A stretch of DNA of 64,000 bases, taken from positions 2,046,001 through 2,110,000 of the forward strand of contig CP073016.1 of the NCBI GenBank assembly GCA_025370075.1, read 5' to 3'. The translations under genes and the position numbers were made by a program. Positions 59,013-64,000 of the stretch are shown here, in pieces (position 1 is the stretch's first letter; each line of letters begins with the position of its first letter). The notes beneath the pieces are model-generated. The model was not told where the DNA came from. It was given only the letters and a program-made list of their open reading frames with translations, and made no database searches. Source of the DNA: Chryseotalea sp. WA131a. GTDB lineage: Bacteria > Bacteroidota > Bacteroidia > Cytophagales > Cyclobacteriaceae.

Positions 59013-59997
59013 TGGCAGTCCCATTTAGTAGGTCGTAAATTATTTTTTCAAACTCTTTGTCCCCCAAAATGGTTTGATGTGTCGCTCCGTTTATCTCAAA
59101 ATAACGGTCGTCCGTTTTCAGTAGTTTTTTAAGTTCAAGAGCGTCTTTATGAAGAGCACTCTTTGTCCCACAGATAATAGCAATCGAGCTTTTTGTTTTC
59201 TGAATGTCTAAATCTGTCCTAAAAGGGAACTTATTAATTTGGGGGAGCGGGAAAAAGAGTATTTCTAAGTACTTGTCGGCAAACTTCTCGCGAGGTTCTA
59301 CCAATATTGTCATTAATGGGTTGTTGTCAATGGCCAGATGTGAAGCAATGCTCGTTCCAAGTGAGTAGCCAACAACTACTATTTTATTTTCTGGGTATTT
59401 CGTTTTTAGAAAGTCATATACTGTTTGCGAGTCAGAGTAGAAATTGTCAATCGTGATTTCTCCTGTGCTTTTTCCGTGTTGTCTGTAGTCTGTAATAATT
59501 ATGTCGTAGTTGCATTTTAGAAACATTGGGGCCATAAGTCCCCACCTGTCAAGATTCCCACCATTGCCTTTCCAAAAACAGATTACTCCGCGCGAGCTGT
59601 CGTTCTTGAAAAATAACGAATTTATTTGTCCACCGTCTTTTGATTTGAAATTAAGTTCTTCGTATGGTTCGTCAAAAGCGAATTTAAAGTCCGGTGATGC
59701 CTTATATTCTCCTGCGGGTCCACCAAATGCAGATAATGGCATTAATTGATAGGGTAGATTAAAGTAATAGCGATAATCGGCATTGGCTGTTACTTTGGGA
59801 ATTAAATTTGCTTTCGCTTCTTTCTCTTTTTGCTCACCAATAGCAATATTGTTCCTGCTCATTTGCAAGTTTTTATTCCGAACCTGTGCTGTATCAATAC
59901 ACTGTTGCATTGTCCATACTTGGGCTTGTGCTGCTTGAAGTCCTATTAGAAAGAATAGCAGGAATATTGTTTGTTTGTGAATGCTAACTAACTTCAT
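59005..59997 (-). CDS. Hybrid: TolC N-terminus fused to alpha/beta hydrolase
   Basis: 330 residues in one frame. Residues 1-99 are the signal peptide and first strand/helix region of a TolC-type outer-membrane efflux protein (VWTMQQCIDTAQVRNKNLQ … AKANLIPKVTANADYRYYFNLP … LSAFGGPAGEYK). From about residue 100 the sequence is an alpha/beta hydrolase (FKSKDGGQINSLFFKND, ITDYRQHGKSTGEI, nucleophile VVVGYSLGTSI, NGATHQTILG). The stop codon lies in an attC R box, so the hydrolase half is cassette-derived. The join, near 59700, replaced the hydrolase's own N-terminus. Secretion by the TolC signal is possible; assembly error is the alternative. Confidence 0.75.
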   Translation of the reverse strand: MKLVSIHKQTIFLLFFLIGLQAAQAQVWTMQQCIDTAQVRNKNLQMSRNNIAIGEQKEKEAKANLIPKVTANADYRYYFNLPYQLMPLSAFGGPAGEYKASPDFKFAFDEPYEELNFKSKDGGQINSLFFKNDSSRGVICFWKGNGGNLDRWGLMAPMFLKCNYDIIITDYRQHGKSTGEITIDNFYSDSQTVYDFLKTKYPENKIVVVGYSLGTSIASHLAIDNNPLMTILVEPREKFADKYLEILFFPLPQINKFPFRTDLDIQKTKSSIAIICGTKSALHKDALELKKLLKTDDRYFEINGATHQTILGDKEFEKIIYDLLNGTASR

Positions 59998-60010
59998 TAG
60001 TCAAATATTT

Positions 60011-60151
60011 TTAGACTTTTTTATTGCGTGTACCACCATGCCCACCTGCAACTATTCCTAATATTTTTAAGCTTAAATAGATGAACCTAAAAAATTGAAT
60101 AATTGGATTTTGCATTTTTGAATGCTCCGATTTAGATATTTGTTGTGTCAT
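60011..60151 (-). CDS. Small protein upstream of truncated tolC
   Basis: 46 residues: ATG at 60151, hydrophobic middle PIIQFFRFIYLSLKILGIVAGG and a Gly/His/Arg end (GHGGTRNKK). Located 13 bases before the tolC start, on the same strand. Too short to assign; probably a small membrane-associated peptide. Confidence 0.5.
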   Translation of the reverse strand: MTQQISKSEHSKMQNPIIQFFRFIYLSLKILGIVAGGHGGTRNKKV

Positions 60152-60199
60152 GATTGTTGATTTAATTATGCAGGAATTAGCTTTAGTAGTTTATTTCCG

Positions 60200-61660
60200 C
60201 TACTCAGGAATTAACCACCAAAATGGTTTCATTTTAGCTTTATAAATAAAGGCATAATGCAAAGTCAACTTTAGCCAATGCCCAGCAAGGCCAATGTCAC
60301 CAAAAGTTTTCCTTAAATCTCTGCCGTGTGATGTTGGATATTTTTTATAATCAGGAACAATTGGGAAAGTTGTAATACTAATCCCGCTTCCATTAGTCAT
60401 TCCATAGCCAGCAGAAGCAATGCAAGCAGCCCCCATATTACCCATGGATCCTTTATGGTCAAGTGATATTTTTCCGTTTTTAATGTTGTCAATAATATTG
60501 TCAGCCACTAATTTTGCAGTAATTCCCGAAGGCATTCCTGTTCTTGGTGGTGATGGAAAAATATCAGTGCCATTTATACTTTTTCTTGGTTTCGAAATAC
60601 TATGAGGCGGTGCAAATGCAATTCCGGGTGCAAAAATGTTGGCATAACTTGGATTTTGGTATGTTTCTGGCCAGTCTTGAACAGACCATTCTTCATAGGG
60701 TTTTGCTGTGTAATCGGCATCTACAATCATAAATCCCTTGAAAAGTTTGGCAGTTATATCGTTTTCATTTTTATCAAACGCTTTAAAACCATGTCCTGAA
60801 AATGAGGGAATTAACATTGCAAAATCGAAGAACTCTGTTTTGTATTCCCCCTTTAAATTTTCATAATGTGCTATGCCATCTTCAATTTTAGAAACGCCAG
60901 CACCTAAAACCCATTTAATGCCACGGTCAGCAAAAACCATTTCAACCATTTCACTTGACTTCATTGTCTTATTGCCATAGGATAAAAGCATGCCATCCAT
61001 ACCAAAGTCTCCCAATTCATTTTCGTTAGAAATCCATGTCAGTTCTATTTTATCTCGTACACCAAGACGCACCAATTCCTTTTCAACATTTAAAATATAT
61101 TCGAATGCCGCACCCTGACATGTGGCTTTAGCATGACCAGTTCCAATTAATATTTTGGCTTTCTTGTCAGATACTTTAATGTCTGCTATTAATTTATGTA
61201 ATGCTTCAGAAGCATGAGTGGCATGCTCATAAGTGCATACAGAATAGGCCTTGTTTGTTCCTGGATTCAGCCCTTCAGTGAGTTCAAAAGCTAGTTTAGG
61301 TCCAGTAGCATTGATTAGAAAATCATAATTCACTTTTTCTTGAACTCCAGCATTTTCGCCAAAAATGTATTCAACTGTTACAAATGGCTTTGTTTCTGTG
61401 GCATCACCGTCTGGATGAAATGAAACAACTTTTGCTTGCTTATAACCAATTCCTTTTCTTTTATACAAAGGTTCCAATGGAAAAAATACTTCTTCAGATT
61501 TCATTCGTCCAGTACCCACCCAAATATTAGATGGAACCCATTGATAATTTCGATTGGGCGAGACCACTAGAACTTCATGTTCTTTGGATAGTTTTCTTCT
61601 TAAATGTGATGCGGCAGTGTGTCCTGCAATACCGGCTCCAAGTATGAGTATTTTTGACAT
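60200..61660 (-). CDS. Sulfide:quinone oxidoreductase-like FAD protein
   Basis: 486 residues. N-terminal Rossmann motif ILILGAGIAGHTAASHLRR, NYQWVPSNIWVGTGRMK, the second glycine-rich segment LINATGPK, and three Cys placed like those of SQR (YSVCTYEHA, KATCQGAAF, GAACIASAGYG). C-terminal amphipathic region (WLKLTLHYAFIYKAKMKPFWWLIPE) for membrane association. It would oxidise sulfide and pass electrons to quinone. Not a cassette gene: no attC nearby, mixed GAT usage. Followed upstream by a cupin and two membrane proteins in the same direction. Confidence 0.85.
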   Translation of the reverse strand: MSKILILGAGIAGHTAASHLRRKLSKEHEVLVVSPNRNYQWVPSNIWVGTGRMKSEEVFFPLEPLYKRKGIGYKQAKVVSFHPDGDATETKPFVTVEYIFGENAGVQEKVNYDFLINATGPKLAFELTEGLNPGTNKAYSVCTYEHATHASEALHKLIADIKVSDKKAKILIGTGHAKATCQGAAFEYILNVEKELVRLGVRDKIELTWISNENELGDFGMDGMLLSYGNKTMKSSEMVEMVFADRGIKWVLGAGVSKIEDGIAHYENLKGEYKTEFFDFAMLIPSFSGHGFKAFDKNENDITAKLFKGFMIVDADYTAKPYEEWSVQDWPETYQNPSYANIFAPGIAFAPPHSISKPRKSINGTDIFPSPPRTGMPSGITAKLVADNIIDNIKNGKISLDHKGSMGNMGAACIASAGYGMTNGSGISITTFPIVPDYKKYPTSHGRDLRKTFGDIGLAGHWLKLTLHYAFIYKAKMKPFWWLIPE

Positions 61661-61666
61661 GATAGT

Positions 61667-61954
61667 TTATTTAATAAGTATTAATTGGCTTTCAATTGTT
61701 CCTTCAACCCAATGCTTTATCATCGGTTCAATATTTACATAATCACCCGAGATTAGTGTTTCTTTAATACCTTTTTCGTTTTCAAAAATCACTTCCCCTG
61801 CCATACAAATCAATAGTGCTGGTGTTTTCGTAAGATGTTCTTTTAATTTTTCGCCTTGCAGAATTTTTATTGCTGTAGCATTGCCCAGATCACTTTTAAA
61901 AAGGGAAATTGCTGAAACTGGTTTTTCTTGAGTGTGTAATTCTTTTATGTTCAT
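61667..61954 (-). CDS. Cupin-domain protein
   Basis: 95 residues, single small cupin: ISLFKSDLGNATAIKILQGEKLKEHLTKTPALLICMAGEVIFENEKG … GDYVNIEPMIKHWVEG. Six bases upstream of the SQR gene, so same operon. Likely a small metal-binding or regulatory cupin. Confidence 0.78.
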   Translation of the reverse strand: MNIKELHTQEKPVSAISLFKSDLGNATAIKILQGEKLKEHLTKTPALLICMAGEVIFENEKGIKETLISGDYVNIEPMIKHWVEGTIESQLILIK

Positions 61955-61960
61955 TGGAGA

Positions 61961-62362
61961 TTATTTTAAATTTGATTGAAACTTTCTTGTGATTGTGAAA
62001 TAAGCAATTGTTGCAAAAACCAGTGTTACTGTAATCCTGAAGAGCATAGCACCGACAGTTTTTTCTTCATAAATCCCACCAGAACTAATGTGAATTTTAA
62101 GACCGATAAACGCGGAAAATAGAATTAGCGTTGAAATTCCTAAGAGTGTAGCTGTCCATTTCTTGTTGTTGATAAACCCATAAGCAGCGAATAGGTAAAG
62201 AATGCTACTGATGAAATTTGACCAAACCACAAAAGGAACATAATTGCCCTCTTTGGCTCTAATACCAAACAAATCAAATATTACAGATGTGCTTAGAAAT
62301 AGAGTAAGCAAACCAAAGCCCGTCAATACAGCAACTAATAAAAAAAGTATTGCCTTTTTCAT
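61961..62362 (-). CDS. Four-helix membrane protein
   Basis: 133 residues with four membrane helices (residues about 5-28, 42-62, 68-88 and 105-122). No signature recognised. Overlaps the upstream gene by 4 bases; same operon as the cupin and SQR. Confidence 0.7.
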   Translation of the reverse strand: MKKAILFLLVAVLTGFGLLTLFLSTSVIFDLFGIRAKEGNYVPFVVWSNFISSILYLFAAYGFINNKKWTATLLGISTLILFSAFIGLKIHISSGGIYEEKTVGAMLFRITVTLVFATIAYFTITRKFQSNLK

Positions 62363-62772
62363 AATTGAGTGAACGGTTTCATTTTAAGAAATGCAATTCC
62401 AAGCCAAACAACGGAAACTGTCATTGTAATTGCACCTATTAATACTAATGCAGGTGGTAAACCAAAATACACCTCTGTTAATATTCCAATTGGCATTAAT
62501 AAGCCTGTGAGTGCGAACCAAGAAATGGCTTTGACGTTTTGGAGTTTGTTTCTAAAATGAAGTAGAAGATAGCCAATTAGGATGTTAAGAAAAGCGAACA
62601 AGTTTCCGTGAACGTGGGCAAGTCGAGTCTCAAAATGTTTTCCGATACTATATGAGTTTACCCATTCTTCTTTCCCAGGAGCAAAGTCACGAAGATAAAT
62701 TAGTAGAAAGCCATAAGCCATGAAAAAGCCCATTGTCAAAAAGCCAATTGCGATGTTGTTTTTACCATTCAT
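62359..62772 (-). CDS. Four-helix membrane protein with HVHGN motif
   Basis: 137 residues, four helices; conserved-looking RLAHVHGNLFAFLNILIGYLLL, reminiscent of haem/cytochrome-oxidase-like small membrane proteins. First gene of the operon. Its leader (62773-63170, about 400 bases) shows no gene; a plus-strand fragment with ETLRELRLLYG-like sense could be the residue of a helix-turn-helix gene. Confidence 0.7.
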   Translation of the reverse strand: MNGKNNIAIGFLTMGFFMAYGFLLIYLRDFAPGKEEWVNSYSIGKHFETRLAHVHGNLFAFLNILIGYLLLHFRNKLQNVKAISWFALTGLLMPIGILTEVYFGLPPALVLIGAITMTVSVVWLGIAFLKMKPFTQL

Positions 62773-63177
62773 ATTATTTTATATTAAAGTGTTGAGTTAA
62801 GCTTAATATCCTAAATCACTATAGACAATCTTAGTCTGGTCACTTTTTGACTAAATGCCGTATGTGGGCAAGGCTGCCCAAAATTGAACCGTAAATCGGA
62901 AGATGGGTTAACAGGGAGTGAATCTGTAACTGAACCATTTCCTTATTTTTTACCAAATGTGATAAGAAGCCACTGTTATAGAAATGATTAAACTCATAGG
63001 ATAACATGATTATACAACACCTTTCTTAAAGTATTTTATGCTACATTCAAACCAATTGTTTCAGCGTAGTAATCTTTGTTATAAAGAAGTTGGTGGTACT
63101 CTTAGAGAATTACGTCTACTATATGGATTACTATGTAGAAGCATTTACCCATTTGTAATTGGATTGATCTGGTCGGG

Positions 63178-63237
63178 TTTGGCTCTTGCCATTGCTTTGG
63201 TGTCGCGGTGGGAGGTGCGGCAATGGCAAGTGCCAAA
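63178..63237 (-). repeat. Orphan 5'-side cassette-end hairpin
   Basis: TTTGGC-tct-TGCCATTGC pairs with GCAATGGCA-agt-GCCAAA, as at 52272. No matching 3' hairpin follows on the left, and the DNA to the left is the SQR island, so its cassette was lost or replaced. Confidence 0.8.
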
Positions 63238-63456
63238 AGCGTGGGCGAGAATTTTTTTAGGTTGCCGTGCGGTGGGGATTGTTAGACGTGTCGTTGTTCG
63301 TCAGCCGAGTCGAGTCCCAGTTTTTTGTGTTTCCTTTTAAAGTCCCCGTTGTCTAAGGATACGTTAAGTTGTCCCCGTGGAGATATTTAATAGGTTGGAT
63401 TGTCAAACGTTGTTTTGTCGTCTTGGAGTATGTGTCGGGTTACACGGAAGGGCATT
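63238..63456. repeat. Shared right-end block R2, copy 2
   Basis: Near-identical to 52332-52550, with small changes. No gene seen. Confidence 0.75.
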
Positions 63457-63589
63457 GTTGCTAACGTTTGTGTTTGCGCAGTGGTGGGCTTCCGAAGCCG
63501 CGCCCTGTCCCCGACACAAAACGTTGAACGAAGATAACACTTTGAACTTACACGTCACCCCACCATTGCGCAAACATTTTGTTGCCGGC
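63457..63589 (-). other. attC site 47 (family B)
   Basis: R boxes gttgctaac and gttgccggc (63581); arms TTTGCGCAGTGGTGGG and CCCACCATTGCGCAAA. Own site of the TonB-domain cassette at the right edge. Confidence 0.88.
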
Positions 63590-63591
63590 TG

Positions 63592-63999
63592 TTACCTCTT
63601 CTCACCTTTTTTTGGGTCAAACGTTATTGGTATCACAAGTCTCGTCTTAACTGGCTTACCTTTTTGTCGTCCGGGATTGAAAGGATAATTTAATGTCGAA
63701 AGAACCCGAACTGCTTCTTTGTCTGCTAACTCATTGAATCCCTTTATCAATCTCACGTCTTTCATTTGCCCAACGGAGTCAATAGTAAACTCAACGAACG
63801 ATTTTCCTTTTTCATTTAGTCCGGTTGGATAGTTCATTTTGCTTGTAATTGCCTCAAAGAATTTTTTATAACCACCTATTGGTTCAGCCTGAGTCTCAAC
63901 TATTATTCCTAAGAATACTTCCTCTTCATTCTCAGTCTCGATTTTTTCACACGCCTTTAATAATGAGTCCCCTTTTATTACCTCTTGTCCAAGTGTTGG
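63592..63999 (-). CDS. TonB C-terminal-domain protein (N-terminus beyond right edge)
   Basis: The frame is open to the window end. A TonB_C-like domain is visible: GGYKKFFEAITSKMNYPTGLNEKGKSFVEFTIDSVGQMKDVRLIKGF … EAVRVLSTLNYPFNPGRQKGKPVKTRLVIPITF. Energy transducers and stand-alone TonB_C proteins of Bacteroidota have this pattern. The stop is 3 bases from the attC, as in a normal cassette. The membrane anchor, if any, is outside the window. Confidence 0.82.
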   Translation of the reverse strand, partial: PTLGQEVIKGDSLLKACEKIETENEEEVFLGIIVETQAEPIGGYKKFFEAITSKMNYPTGLNEKGKSFVEFTIDSVGQMKDVRLIKGFNELADKEAVRVLSTLNYPFNPGRQKGKPVKTRLVIPITFDPKKGEKR

Positions 64000-64000
64000 A

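Noticed and set aside
1431..63589. Interpretation of the 130-bp repeats as a CRISPR array or REP elements
   Set aside because: Units are 130 bp, palindromic, of several families and separated by genes rather than uniform spacers; R boxes and gene orientation fit attC sites.
1..64000. tRNA, rRNA or integrase gene in the window
   Set aside because: I saw no cloverleaf-like or rRNA sequence and no tyrosine-recombinase motif; the only recombinases are the IS110 and IS3 transposases.

Overview
The window looks like Bacteroidota DNA, probably Cytophagia-like. Evidence: an AT-rich composition, a type IX secretion (T9SS) C-terminal sorting domain on two metalloproteases, a Reg_prop propeller lipoprotein, SPII lipoproteins, DUF6624 proteins and a TolC-type N-terminus. 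The organism cannot be named from sequence alone.

Most of the window (about 1.4-59.7 kb, resuming at 63.2 kb) is a very large integron cassette array. I count 46 intact and one IS-disrupted attC-like sites of about 130 bp. Each has terminal R boxes of the form RYYYAAC / GTTRRRY, an inner pair of long complementary arms, and a CTGTCC-containing central loop. Nearly all genes lie on the minus strand with attC directly after the stop codon. The array is therefore read from high to low coordinates, and an integrase, if present, should lie beyond base 64000; none is visible here. By the attC model each cassette runs (plus-strand view) from its own attC on its left to the next R box on its right. 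In most cassettes the two ends match each other as inverted repeats of 13-18 bp, well beyond the usual R box. By sequence the attC sites fall into about seven families (A-G).

There are two cassette classes. Plain cassettes carry one small gene (nucleases, DUF4304, DUF6624, Imm42-like, hydrolases, lipoproteins, many unknowns) or no gene, and many use GAC almost exclusively for Asp. Larger cassettes have an additional conserved hairpin just inside each end (about 60 bp, compensatory stem changes, loop beginning TTTGG and ending GTGCG). These carry an FtsX/MacB-type permease, a wHTH membrane protein, a Reg_prop lipoprotein, a type II R-M system with C protein, two M43 metalloprotease/lipoprotein pairs, a complete Wadjet (JetABCD) system, and an uncharacterised six-gene operon with a WYL regulator and a uracil-DNA-glycosylase-like protein. 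The R-M and Wadjet cassettes share nearly the same ends, so the ends look like a reusable frame for defence cargo.

Other layout: an IS110 element (1-~1.3 kb, running off the left edge) with a possible bridge-RNA region; an IS3-family element (35.73-37.30 kb) inside an attC and next to a truncated gene; an EcoRI-type methylase with a DUF262/HNH protein (32.5-34.9 kb); recently duplicated cassettes (M43 pair; 38.2 and 58.5 kb; non-coding cassettes in 2 and 3 copies); a decayed stretch (52.97-54.3 kb); and a non-cassette island (about 59.7-63.2 kb) with sulfide:quinone oxidoreductase, a cupin and membrane proteins, whose truncated tolC is fused in frame to a cassette hydrolase. The window ends inside a TonB-domain cassette gene.
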